Assembly (NCBI GenBank): GCA_007135505.1
Contig: SLIS01000190.1
Coordinates: 1-7,186, forward strand
Direction of reading: 5' to 3'
DNA length: 7,186 bases
From: Halovivax sp.
GTDB lineage: Archaea > Halobacteriota > Halobacteria > Halobacteriales > Natrialbaceae
Of the stretch, positions 1 to 6,437 are shown in pieces. The notes under the pieces are model-generated. The model ran no database searches and was not told the DNA's origin. It saw only the letters and a program-made list of their open reading frames with translations. Each line of letters opens with the position of its first letter. Position 1 is the first letter of the stretch. A program made the translations under genes and the position numbers.

Positions 1-914
1 AGTTCATCATCGAGACCCAGACGCCGCTGATAGAACGACCCGACCGAGCCGCGGACACGCTTGAAACGGTCAGAGATGCACTGGTCGAGCACGCGCGCAC
101 TCACGGCTACGGGGTCGCGGCGGCTGGATTGCACCCTCTCGCCCGCTGGAGAGAACTCGAACACGCCGAGAAACCACGATATCAGTCCCAGCTCGACCGA
201 ATCCAGTATCCACAGCACCGAAATACGACGGCCGGCCTCCACGTCCACGTCGGCGTCGACGACGCCGACAAGGCCGTCTGGATCGCGAACGAACTTCGCT
301 GGTACGTGCCCGTCATACTCGCCCTCTCAGCCAACTCGCCGTTCTGGAACGGATTCGACACCGGCCTTGCCTCGGCACGGGCAAAGATCTTCCAGGGGCT
401 ACCCAACACCGGGATGCCGACGTACTTCGAGGACTTCGACGCGTTCGATCAGTTCGAACGCCGGATGGTCGAGCACGACGCGATCGACGACCGGGGCGAA
501 CTCTGGTACGACGTCAGACCGCACACCGGCCACGGAACCGTGGAGATCCGAGCCCCTGACGGCCAGGCGGACCCGTCGATCGTGATGGCGTTCGTCGAGT
601 ACTGTCACGCGCTTGTCGAGGACCTCGCTGCCAGGTACGAAGACGGTGAATCCAGGGCAGGAGCGCCACTTCGCCGAGAATTGCTCGACGAAAACAAGTG
701 GCGGGCGATTCGACACGGACACGACGCGACGTTCGTGGATCGAACCGGATCCGGGACGATCACACTCGAAGAACTCGTCGAAACCGAGTGCGAGCGCCTC
801 GGTATCGATGGGATCAAAGCAGTGTACGACCGGGAGAGCGGCGCCACCAACCAGCGACGGTTACTCGAACGAGACGGCCCAGACGCACTCAGTGAAGCGC
901 TCCGGTTCGGGTGA
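1..914 (+). CDS. gshA: Glutamate-cysteine ligase, GCS2 family (5' partial)
   Basis: This enzyme joins glutamate and cysteine through the glutamate gamma-carboxyl using ATP, giving gamma-glutamylcysteine, the main small thiol of haloarchaea. It acts in the cytoplasm. The start lies outside the window; the visible frame begins at base 3 and gives 303 residues ending RFG-TGA, against roughly 360 for the whole family member. Family signatures are the GLHPLARW segment (about bases 126-149), [10 protein letters not shown] (about 231-260, the conserved His pair of the carboxylate-amine ligase fold), and the [11 protein letters not shown] and [15 protein letters not shown] stretches (about 321-419). 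[14 protein letters not shown] stretch follows near base 530. The GCS2/YbdK superfamily also contains other carboxylate-amine ligases, so substrate is inferred from haloarchaeal members. The stop overlaps a possible GTG of the next frame, but the next gene probably starts about 100 nt further on. Confidence 0.88.
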   Translation, partial: FIIETQTPLIERPDRAADTLETVRDALVEHARTHGYGVAAAGLHPLARWRELEHAEKPRYQSQLDRIQYPQHRNTTAGLHVHVGVDDADKAVWIANELRWYVPVILALSANSPFWNGFDTGLASARAKIFQGLPNTGMPTYFEDFDAFDQFERRMVEHDAIDDRGELWYDVRPHTGHGTVEIRAPDGQADPSIVMAFVEYCHALVEDLAARYEDGESRAGAPLRRELLDENKWRAIRHGHDATFVDRTGSGTITLEELVETECERLGIDGIKAVYDRESGATNQRRLLERDGPDALSEALRFG

Positions 915-978
915 CGACGTCATTCGGGTGCTATTTCACCGCCGTCGATTCCCGGACACCAGAAGTAACTCGCACGAT

Positions 979-988
979 TCAAATAGCG
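979..988 (+). promoter_or_regulatory. TATA-like element before ctaA
   Basis: The stretch TCAAATAGCG is the most A/T-rich block between the gshA stop and ctaA. Its centre lies about 32 nt before the GTG at 1016. That would place transcription start a few bases before that codon, giving a leaderless or nearly leaderless mRNA. It is the main reason for choosing the 1016 start. Assigned by eye only. Confidence 0.4.
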
Positions 989-1015
989 CGATTTCCAAGT
1001 TCCTCCCGAACGCTC

Positions 1016-1864
1016 GTGTCGTCCACTACTGCAACACACACCCGTACGCTGACTGCCCTGCGTCGTCGCGTTGGGTACCCACACCTGCTCGCGACGACGC
1101 TCGTCCTCGTCGTCGCGACGATCCTGCTCGGCGTCGCGACGAGAGCCGCCGGTGCCGGACTGGCGTGTGACGCCAATTGGCCGCTCTGTGATGGTGGCGT
1201 ATTGAACCTCTTTCCCGCCGGATTCCCCAGTTTCTTCGAGTGGATTCACCGGGTCGTCGCGATGGTCGCAGGCGTCTTCATCGTCGGGGCGGCCGTCCAG
1301 GCGTGGCGCGGAAGTGCCGGAAAACTGGTCACGTGGGCCGTGACGATAGGGTTGGTACTGACGCCGATACAGGTTTCTCTCGGTCGGGAGACGGTCCTCA
1401 GTTACGATCTGACGGTTTTGAATCTGCACTTCTGGACCGCGATTGCGATATTCGTCTGTTTCGCGGCGGCGACGGTGCTCGTCTGGGAGCATCGAATCGA
1501 GGCCACCCGAGTCCCACTGGCCCTCGGCGTTGCGACGCTGCTCGTTCCCGTACAGATCGTCTTCAGCCCGCTCGTCATCGAGTCCTACACGCCCGTCATG
1601 CACACGCTCCAGGACAGCGTCACGCTCGCCTTGCTCTTTGCGAGTCTCGTCGCCGGGATCGTCGGCGCAATTCGATTCGACGGGTACCGCTCCCGAGCCC
1701 TGACGGTGACGCCCCTTCTCGGTCTCGTCGTGATCTACCTCGGTCGGGAAGCAGTGATGGGATTCGACCCCTTGGTCGACTTCATCTACCTGGTAGCCAC
1801 CGGTGCAGTCTGTCTCGTTCTCGGGGTGCTCACCTGGGACACGTACCGGACTGTTTCCGAGTGA
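1016..1864 (+). CDS. ctaA: Heme A synthase, CtaA/COX15 family
   Basis: A polytopic membrane protein expected to oxidise the methyl group of heme O to the formyl of heme A for heme-copper terminal oxidases. From the GTG at 1016 it has 282 residues and about eight hydrophobic helices. After helix 1 (about 24-42) comes the family motif TRAAGAGLACDANWPLCDGG with Cys51 and Cys58, the conserved Cys pair. Then come EWIHR (His78) and LNLHFW (His138), matching the two heme-ligand His of the N-terminal half, and VMHTLQDS (His196) in the second half. The last helix reads VDFIYLVATG where a fourth His ligand would be expected; no His occurs after 196. A longer form from GTG 911 would overlap the gshA stop, but its 35 extra residues (SFGCYFTAVDSR...) are neither acidic nor family-like, and a TATA-like box sits inside them. 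It lies 101 nt after gshA and is probably transcribed on its own. Confidence 0.85.
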   Translation: MSSTTATHTRTLTALRRRVGYPHLLATTLVLVVATILLGVATRAAGAGLACDANWPLCDGGVLNLFPAGFPSFFEWIHRVVAMVAGVFIVGAAVQAWRGSAGKLVTWAVTIGLVLTPIQVSLGRETVLSYDLTVLNLHFWTAIAIFVCFAAATVLVWEHRIEATRVPLALGVATLLVPVQIVFSPLVIESYTPVMHTLQDSVTLALLFASLVAGIVGAIRFDGYRSRALTVTPLLGLVVIYLGREAVMGFDPLVDFIYLVATGAVCLVLGVLTWDTYRTVSE

Positions 1865-1920
1865 ACAACGTGAAACTACGATAACTCGGTTCGACGGCGA
1901 TACAGCGTCACCGTCCGGTG

Positions 1921-2020
1921 GTAATCGACTTGATCCGCCGATAGTCGACTCGGTCCGTGGGTAGTCAATTCGATCCGCGGGTAGTTTACTAGATCAGAGG
2001 GTAGTCAATTCGGTCGGTTT
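1921..2020 (+). repeat. Five tandem copies of a 20-bp repeat
   Basis: Five units in exact 20-nt register begin at 1921, 1941, 1961, 1981 and 2001. The consensus is GTAGTCRAYTCGRTCCGYGG. The copy at 1961 matches it fully and the copy at 1941 differs at one position. Copies at 1921 and 2001 differ at about three positions, and the copy at 1981 is the most diverged with about five. Bases 1911-1920 (CCGTCCGGTG) may be a decayed half copy. The array lies between the ctaA stop and the regulator gene and ends 76 nt before that gene's ATG. A period of 20 bp is close to two helical turns, so equivalent bases would lie on nearly the same DNA face, as in arrays of protein-binding sites. No function is known to me; simple slippage is the alternative. 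Confidence 0.85.
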
Positions 2021-2032
2021 GACCCGGGTTGG

Positions 2033-2048
2033 AACACACTTTTGTGTT
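2033..2048 (+). repeat. Perfect inverted repeat AACACA-N4-TGTGTT
   Basis: Two 6-bp arms, AACACA (2033-2038) and TGTGTT (2043-2048), flank CTTT. It lies just after the 20-bp repeats and just before a second inverted repeat at 2052-2073. Its dyad and AT-rich centre suit a dimeric regulator site. A weak hairpin terminator for ctaA is less likely, because no T-run follows on the + strand. Function inferred only. Confidence 0.5.
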
Positions 2049-2051
2049 GTA

Positions 2052-2073
2052 ACTTAGATCGTAAAATCTAAGT
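2052..2073 (+). promoter_or_regulatory. Palindromic operator overlapping the regulator promoter
   Basis: Perfect 8-bp arms, ACTTAGAT (2052-2059) and ATCTAAGT (2066-2073), are separated by CGTAAA. The spacer and right arm include GTAAAATC, the best TATA-like element for the gene starting at 2097. From there transcription would start near 2090, giving a leader of only a few bases. A dimeric protein bound here would cover the TATA box, so it looks like a repressor site, most simply for autoregulation by the Lrp/AsnC-type protein encoded downstream. The dyad is seen directly; the bound protein is inferred. Confidence 0.6.
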
Positions 2074-2096
2074 CAGATAGCGGAGAAGTCACGACC

Positions 2097-2687
2097 ATGC
2101 GTTCGCTTGATGAAACTGACCTCGCAATCCTTAACCTCCTCCTCGAGGACGCACGCCGACCGTACAACGACATCGCCGACCGCGTCGACGTTTCGGCTCC
2201 GACGGTCTCCGATCGGATCGACCGGCTCTCCGAACTCGGCATCATCGACGGATTCACCCTCGACCTCGATCGCTCGCGATTCGCGAGCGGCGTCGAACTG
2301 CTCATCGACGTCGAACTCGATGCGACGTGTCTCGACGACGTGAGCGAGACGATCGTCGATATCGACGGTATCGAGCACGTATTCACGACGACCGACGCCC
2401 GGTTGGTCGCCATCGGCGCCTTGCACACGGACCGAGTCGGACCGGCCCTCCTCGACGCCCTCGAGGCCGAACAGATCGACTCCTACCGGGTCCACCTGCT
2501 GCAAAATCTGGCGTGGGACCCGTCGATTTCCGACGAGACGATCTCGCTCAACTGCCACGAGTGTGCCACTCAACTCGACGGCGAGTACGTCGCCGTTCGA
2601 ATCGAAGGCGACCTCCATCACTTCTGTGACGGAACCTGTCACGAACGATACGAGAGGCGACGGTCGCCAGTCGCGAAATCGTCCTGA
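2097..2687 (+). CDS. Lrp/AsnC-family regulator with C-terminal TRASH metal-binding domain
   Basis: A 196-residue DNA-binding protein. Residues 1-50 form the AsnC-type helix-turn-helix: LDETDLAILNLLLEDAR, then a recognition region around VSAPTVSDRIDRLSELGII. Residues about 65-137 form an Lrp-type effector domain (alpha/beta RAM fold; ELLIDVELD, VFTTTDARLVAIGALH). Residues 151-187 form a TRASH domain with Cys153-x2-Cys156, then Cys177-x3-Cys181 and a His pair at 174-175. TRASH domains bind heavy metals. A haloarchaeal protein of the same architecture, VNG1179C of Halobacterium, is reported as needed for copper-induced expression of a copper-efflux P-type ATPase, so copper sensing is the likely role. 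No efflux ATPase or copper chaperone is visible in this window, so targets may be distant. The inverted repeats upstream suggest autoregulation. The domain call is firm; the metal is inferred. Confidence 0.88.
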   Translation: MRSLDETDLAILNLLLEDARRPYNDIADRVDVSAPTVSDRIDRLSELGIIDGFTLDLDRSRFASGVELLIDVELDATCLDDVSETIVDIDGIEHVFTTTDARLVAIGALHTDRVGPALLDALEAEQIDSYRVHLLQNLAWDPSISDETISLNCHECATQLDGEYVAVRIEGDLHHFCDGTCHERYERRRSPVAKSS

Positions 2688-2745
2688 TCCGGCCGTTAGC
2701 AACGCGGCAAGCGCTACCGAACGAGATTCCGCGTTGGATCGCTAG

Positions 2746-2755
2746 CATTTTATCG
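2746..2755 (+). promoter_or_regulatory. TATA-like element before the glycosylase-fold gene
   Basis: CATTTTATCG, with TTTTAT at 2748-2753, is centred about 27 nt before the GTG at 2777. That is the spacing expected of a leaderless archaeal transcript. It supports the GTG start over the ATG at 2816 and suggests the gene has its own promoter, 90 nt after the regulator's stop. Confidence 0.55.
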
Positions 2756-2776
2756 ACGCACCGACTGCCCGATGCT

Positions 2777-3409
2777 GTGGAGACGATTACGGACCGGACG
2801 AGCAATCCGTTTGGCATGCGCGCTCCGTTCGACGAAAGCGACGACGGCGATCTCCCGGCCGTGTACGGCTACGGGGATCCGAACGCAGACTTTCACGTCA
2901 TCGGGGACGGTCCACACGTCCACGGCGGTGCCCAGACCGGCGTCCCGTTCACGGAGACGGAGGCAGGGACGGTCCTGCAGGAGTTGCTCCGTGATGCCGG
3001 CTTTCTCTCCGGCGATCAAACGACGCCGACCGTCGACAACTGCTTTCTAAGTTACGTCCACATGTGTACCGTTCCGGCGGGCCAGACTCCCACCCAGGAG
3101 CAGTACGATCGACTAGAGCGATTCTTCGACGCCGAGCTCCGGGCGATCAACGCACACGTATTGATCCCGGTCGGCGAGCGGGCGGCGGATCGAGTGATTC
3201 GATCCTACACGACGCTACGGGACCGTATCGAGTTCGATCTGGAGACGCTGCACGCGAGCGAGCTTCGCGGACGCGGATTCCTGGTAATTCCGCTCGCGGA
3301 TCCGGCCACGTGGGATGATGCGGCCTACAATAGCGCAAAAGCGAGGCTATCGGCCGTCACGGAACGGGACTATCGGCAGACAAAAGGTGTCGCAACGCTG
3401 GTCGGCTGA
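2777..3409 (+). CDS. Uracil-DNA-glycosylase superfamily protein, diverged
   Basis: A 210-residue protein with the segment order of family 4/5-type uracil-DNA glycosylases. Residues 39-46 (FHVIGDGP) stand where the family has its GE-A-PG loop. GVPFTETEAGTVLQELLRDAGF (55-76) matches the G-PF-G-AG-LLD region. NCFLSYVHMCTVPAGQTPT (88-106) matches the strand reading TN-VKC-PP-N-PT. HVLIPVGERAAD (127-138) matches the ALG-AA helix. IPLADPATWD (171-180) stands where the family has its HP motif, but the His is replaced. Only two Cys are present (89 and 97), so the four-Cys Fe-S cluster of family 4 enzymes cannot form. The fold assignment is reasonable; uracil removal from DNA is uncertain because motif residues differ. 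The start is GTG at 2777 (leaderless promoter); ATG 2816 is the alternative. The gene is convergent with the J-domain gene, with 17 nt between the stops. Confidence 0.72.
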   Translation: METITDRTSNPFGMRAPFDESDDGDLPAVYGYGDPNADFHVIGDGPHVHGGAQTGVPFTETEAGTVLQELLRDAGFLSGDQTTPTVDNCFLSYVHMCTVPAGQTPTQEQYDRLERFFDAELRAINAHVLIPVGERAADRVIRSYTTLRDRIEFDLETLHASELRGRGFLVIPLADPATWDDAAYNSAKARLSAVTERDYRQTKGVATLVG

Positions 3410-3426
3410 GAAATGGCGTCCCGTAG

Positions 3427-4545
3427 TCAGATACCGAAGCGACGACGAACGACGAAGCGAAGCGGTAGACCGACCGCCCCAGCGACGGGAACGAGCACGA
3501 GCGCGATCAGTTCGGTCGTGACGAGTGAAACGCCGTACCAGCCGGCGCCGAGGACCCCCAGTGGGAGCGTGACGGCGACGAGATACGCGTAGGACGGCGA
3601 CCAGCCCGGGAACCGATGCGACCGATGGATGACGACGCCGTAAACGAGGGGCAAGAGGAGGGTTCCGGCGAGCAGCGGTCCGCCCACCAGAATTGCGGAG
3701 GCCCCGATCGACGCCGCGAGGACGATCGTTTCGTCAGTCGTCACCGGGCCGAAAGCGTTCGATCGGTATCGATGTCGAACGCCGGCGAGGGCTCCGAGCA
3801 CGACGAGATTGAACGTGGCGATGGCCGCGTACCACAGCGTGGGATCGACAGGTGGTGTGACGACCTCCGTGGCCGTAACGAACGCGTACCCCGACTCGAG
3901 ACCGTACGAGGTTGCTGTCAGCATCGCCCAGAGTTCGTCGATGCCTAATCCAGCGGCAGCAATCGCGGACCACAATCCCTCGTACGCGTACGAATTGGCG
4001 ACGCTGTACTGTGCAAGTCCGATCAGGTACACGATCGTCGTAATCCACAGGAGTGGTAATCCGAAGTTCATCGACCGCCACCAGCGAACGAGCGGGTTCG
4101 ATCGGGCCGACGTCGATCTCGAGTTGCGGGTCGTAGTACCGGTTCGGGCGGTGCCTGCGGCGCGGGCAGTCCCCGTTCTCCGCGTGTTCGAACGGGCGGA
4201 CGATTTCCTCGAACCGCCCCACGAGTCGGTCTCGGTATCGACGGTCGAACCATCAGGTGCTCGTCGGTTCGACTCCTCAGACGACAGCCACTTGTCCGGG
4301 GACGGCAGGCCGGACGTTCGCTTGGCAACGTACTCGGTGTGGCCGAGCCGATCGTACGCCTGCCGCTCGACCGGATCGCCGAGGACGTCGTACGCTGTTT
4401 TGAGGGCGGTAAACTGCGCTCGTGCTCGGTCGTCGTCGTTCAGGTCCGGATGGTACACCCGAACTTGCCGGCGAAACGCCTCTTTGATCTCGTCCTGGGG
4501 GGCGTCCGGCGGTACGTCGAGAAGATCGTAGAAGTCCTCGGTCAT
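3427..4545 (-). CDS. Membrane-anchored J-domain protein
   Basis: A 372-residue protein. Residues 4-68 form a canonical J domain (FYDLLDVPPDAPQDEIKEAFRR, then the HPD motif at 32-34, then YDVLGDPVERQAYDRLG), which stimulates the ATPase of DnaK/Hsp70. Residues about 73-150 are a low-complexity linker rich in Ser, Thr, Arg and Gly. Its second half (113-148) has many Arg and no acidic residue, which is unusual for a haloarchaeal protein. From about 161 there are roughly six hydrophobic segments (for example 161-180, 238-257 and a long block from about 275), ending VVRRRFGI. The Gly/Phe region, zinc-finger Cys and C-terminal substrate domain of true DnaJ are absent, so this is not the general DnaJ co-chaperone. 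It probably recruits DnaK to the membrane; the client is unknown. The ATG at 4545 gives the natural J-domain N-terminus. Confidence 0.85.
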   Translation of the reverse strand: MTEDFYDLLDVPPDAPQDEIKEAFRRQVRVYHPDLNDDDRARAQFTALKTAYDVLGDPVERQAYDRLGHTEYVAKRTSGLPSPDKWLSSEESNRRAPDGSTVDTETDSWGGSRKSSARSNTRRTGTARAAGTARTGTTTRNSRSTSARSNPLVRWWRSMNFGLPLLWITTIVYLIGLAQYSVANSYAYEGLWSAIAAAGLGIDELWAMLTATSYGLESGYAFVTATEVVTPPVDPTLWYAAIATFNLVVLGALAGVRHRYRSNAFGPVTTDETIVLAASIGASAILVGGPLLAGTLLLPLVYGVVIHRSHRFPGWSPSYAYLVAVTLPLGVLGAGWYGVSLVTTELIALVLVPVAGAVGLPLRFVVRRRFGI

Positions 4546-4595
4546 GGTAGGGCGTTCTGGCGGGATGTAGTCGTACGTTGGTCTCTTGCTGTCCG

Positions 4596-4604
4596 GTATA
4601 ATTC
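4596..4604 (-). promoter_or_regulatory. TATA-like element of the J-domain gene
   Basis: Read on the minus strand, GAATTATAC is the clearest A/T block upstream of the ATG at 4545, about 52-58 nt away. Transcription would start near 4573, leaving a leader of about 30 nt. The palindrome GAGAATTCTC at 4624-4633 lies about 20 bp upstream of it and could be a regulator site. Both calls are by eye. Confidence 0.4.
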
Positions 4605-4684
4605 TGCTGTTCGGTGTGCGTGTGAGAATTCTCGTCGGTGCAACCGAAAGAGCGTTGTGGCCGATTCGGGGGCTTCGTCGGTAT

Positions 4685-4715
4685 GCATCGGTCGCATCGG
4701 TGACCCATCACCGAT
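4685..4715. repeat. Direct and inverted repeats at the dinB 3' end
   Basis: GCATCGGT occurs at 4685-4692 and again at 4694-4701. ATCGGTGA (4696-4703) also pairs with TCACCGAT (4708-4715) across CCCA, making an 8-bp perfect stem. The stop codon of the minus-strand dinB gene (4708-4710) lies inside the stem. No T-run follows on the minus strand, so it does not look like a typical terminator; it may be a transcript 3'-end structure or chance. Confidence 0.45.
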
Positions 4716-6375
4716 ACTGACTGAGCGTCGTCTGTCCGACGAATCCATCGGGCGGCCCTGGCGAGTTCGTCCCATCCCCGGTCGACTCGGAACCGTCTTC
4801 CCCTCCAGCGTCGCCTGCCCGATCATCATCCGTCGAACGGCGATCCGCGGTAGACCACTCGCTCAAGTCGTGTCCATTCGTCCCACGCCGATCGGTGCTC
4901 GACGAGCGTTTCGGGTGACCGTTGGATGGCGAACTGTCCGCCGCAGTCGATACGGACGTGGTCTCGACTCGCCCATCCGAAGACTCGCCCTCGTTGTTTG
5001 GCAACCACTCCTCGATTGTAGGGGTCCCACCGGCGGGGTCCGGGCTGGTCGACGACGCCGACTCCGATTCGGTCACGGTCGACCTGTCGGTAGCGCGGCT
5101 ATCGAGCTCGCTCAGGTCGAGTTGCCCGCCTTCCGTCGACGCTCGCTCCTCCGAACGCACCGCTGATCCGGTGTCGCCGGAGCCACCGAATTCCGGGTCG
5201 GGGATCCGCTCATCGCCCGACTCCCAACCGTCCAGATCGGTCTGATCGGCGGCCTCGAAGTCGAGGTTCGCGAGGCGGACCCCGAGTTTCCGGACGCGGG
5301 CGTCTTCGAACTCCCCGAACAGGTCGATCGCGATCTCGATGACGAGTTCCGGATCGTCGACCGGTCCCGGAAGCGATCGTTCGCGCGTGTTGACCTCGTA
5401 CGGTGGCGTGACGGCCTTGACTCCGACCGTTCGGTAGAGTGCGCCCTCGCGCGTCGCCCGCTCTGCAACCGCCGAGGCCAGCGCCTCGAGTCGCTCTCGC
5501 TTTCGATCCCAGTCGGTGACCGGATCGCCGAACGCCGACTCCCGGGAGAAGCTCTTCGGCAGGCCTCTCGGAGAGACCCGTCGGTCGTCGTCACCGCGTG
5601 CGTACCGGTAGAATTCCCGCCCTCGCTCGCCGAACTGATCGACGAGCGAGTCGACGTCCGCCTCGGCCACGTCGCCGGCCGTCTCGAGACCCATCTCCCG
5701 GAGCGCACCCGCCGTAACCGGACCGACACCGTGGATTTTCGAGACGTCGAGTGGCGCGAGAAACGATCGGACCTCGTCGGGTTCGACGACGGTCAGACCG
5801 TCCGGTTTCTCGAAATCGCTCGCGATCTTGGCCGCGCTCATCGTCGACGCCACACCGATACTGACGGTAATTCCGACCTCCTGACGGATTCGTTCTTTGA
5901 CGTGTCGCGCGAATCCCTCGGCGACGGACCAGCCCGTTCGATCGGTGACGTCCAGGTACGCCTCGTCGATACTTACCTCGCGGACGACGTCCGCCGCGTC
6001 GTGGAGAATCTCTCTGACCGACTCGCTCACCGATTCGTAGTACTCCATGTCGACAGGGCGATAGTATCCGGTGTCCTCGACTGATTCGCCCGCCTCGCGC
6101 GCATCGGCTCGTCGCGGGAGCGCCTCCAGCGCCTGCGAAATAGCCATCGCACTCTCGACGCCGTACTCTCGGGCCTCGTAGCTGGCCGTCGCGACGGCAC
6201 CGGTGTCGTCACCGTCCTCGTAGCCCATCCCGACGACGAGTGGCTCCCCGCGAAGCGCCGGCTCCCGGAGCCGTTCGCAGGCCGCGTAGAAACAGTCGGC
6301 GTCCACGTGGAGCACGATCGGGTCCACGGCGTCTGCCGCCGGTTCGACCCCGGGCAGACGTGACCCTCGCGTCAT
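4708..6375 (-). CDS. dinB: Y-family DNA polymerase IV with PCNA-binding tail
   Basis: A translesion DNA polymerase of 555 residues from the ATG at 6375. LHVDADCFYAACERLREP (22-39) holds the first catalytic Asp25 and the steric-gate position Tyr30. VSIDEAYLDVTD (134-145) holds the catalytic pair Asp137-Glu138. VSIGVASTMSAAKIASDFEKPDG (171-193) is the conserved palm and fingers region, and IHGVGPVTAGALREMG (214-229) is the thumb helix-hairpin-helix. The little finger spans about 270-372. Residues about 377-547 form an acidic, Ser/Thr/Gly-rich, probably disordered extension absent from the 352-residue Sulfolobus Dpo4. The end, GQTTLSQYR, resembles a PIP box (Gln548, Leu551, Tyr554) that tethers the polymerase to PCNA. 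An upstream in-frame extension to 6498 reads as basic non-coding sequence and is rejected. The gene is divergent from the ggt-like gene. Confidence 0.93.
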   Translation of the reverse strand: MTRGSRLPGVEPAADAVDPIVLHVDADCFYAACERLREPALRGEPLVVGMGYEDGDDTGAVATASYEAREYGVESAMAISQALEALPRRADAREAGESVEDTGYYRPVDMEYYESVSESVREILHDAADVVREVSIDEAYLDVTDRTGWSVAEGFARHVKERIRQEVGITVSIGVASTMSAAKIASDFEKPDGLTVVEPDEVRSFLAPLDVSKIHGVGPVTAGALREMGLETAGDVAEADVDSLVDQFGERGREFYRYARGDDDRRVSPRGLPKSFSRESAFGDPVTDWDRKRERLEALASAVAERATREGALYRTVGVKAVTPPYEVNTRERSLPGPVDDPELVIEIAIDLFGEFEDARVRKLGVRLANLDFEAADQTDLDGWESGDERIPDPEFGGSGDTGSAVRSEERASTEGGQLDLSELDSRATDRSTVTESESASSTSPDPAGGTPTIEEWLPNNEGESSDGRVETTSVSTAADSSPSNGHPKRSSSTDRRGTNGHDLSEWSTADRRSTDDDRAGDAGGEDGSESTGDGTNSPGPPDGFVGQTTLSQYR

Positions 6376-6406
6376 TGATGGTGATTCGCGACGGGCGACC
6401 GTGAAC

Positions 6407-6413
6407 GTTTTGC
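6407..6413 (-). promoter_or_regulatory. Possible dinB TATA element
   Basis: Read on the minus strand, GCAAAAC lies about 34 nt upstream of the chosen dinB ATG and is the only A-rich block nearby. It predicts a leader of under 10 nt. The element is weak, and its main support is the spacing. Confidence 0.3.
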
Positions 6414-6437
6414 AACGAGGAACGTCCAGTCCTCGTT
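6414..6437. repeat. Inverted repeat in the dinB/ggt divergent region
   Basis: Perfect 8-bp arms, AACGAGGA (6414-6421) and TCCTCGTT (6430-6437), flank an 8-nt spacer. The arms overlap a second, wider pair, GTGAACG (6401-6407) and CGTTCAC (6434-6440). The dyad sits directly upstream of the likely dinB TATA element and about 130 nt before ggt, so a regulator bound here would be well placed to affect dinB. No binding protein is known to me. Confidence 0.5.

Noticed and set aside
911..1015. Upstream GTG at 911 as the ctaA start, overlapping the gshA stop
   Set aside because: The extra 35 residues do not resemble the family or haloarchaeal composition, and a TATA-like box falls within them with good spacing to GTG 1016.
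1921..2020. CRISPR array interpretation of the 20-bp repeats
   Set aside because: The units abut directly with no unique spacers, and no cas genes are present.
2656..2668. Small stem GGCGA-CGG-TCGCC near the regulator's 3' end
   Set aside because: It is short, lies within coding sequence, and is not followed by a T-run, so it does not support a terminator.
2073..2702. Minus-strand open frame opposite the Lrp-TRASH regulator
   Set aside because: It mirrors almost exactly the coding limits of a protein with clear domains, so it is a codon-bias shadow.
3809..4531. Long open frame on the + strand opposite the J-domain gene
   Set aside because: It is antisense to a clear J-domain and membrane protein. 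Its translation has no recognisable domain; high GC with third-position bias makes such open frames common.
4339..5166. Long + strand open frame spanning the J-domain start and the dinB tail
   Set aside because: It crosses an intergenic region and two genes on the other strand. The product is Arg-rich and has no family features.
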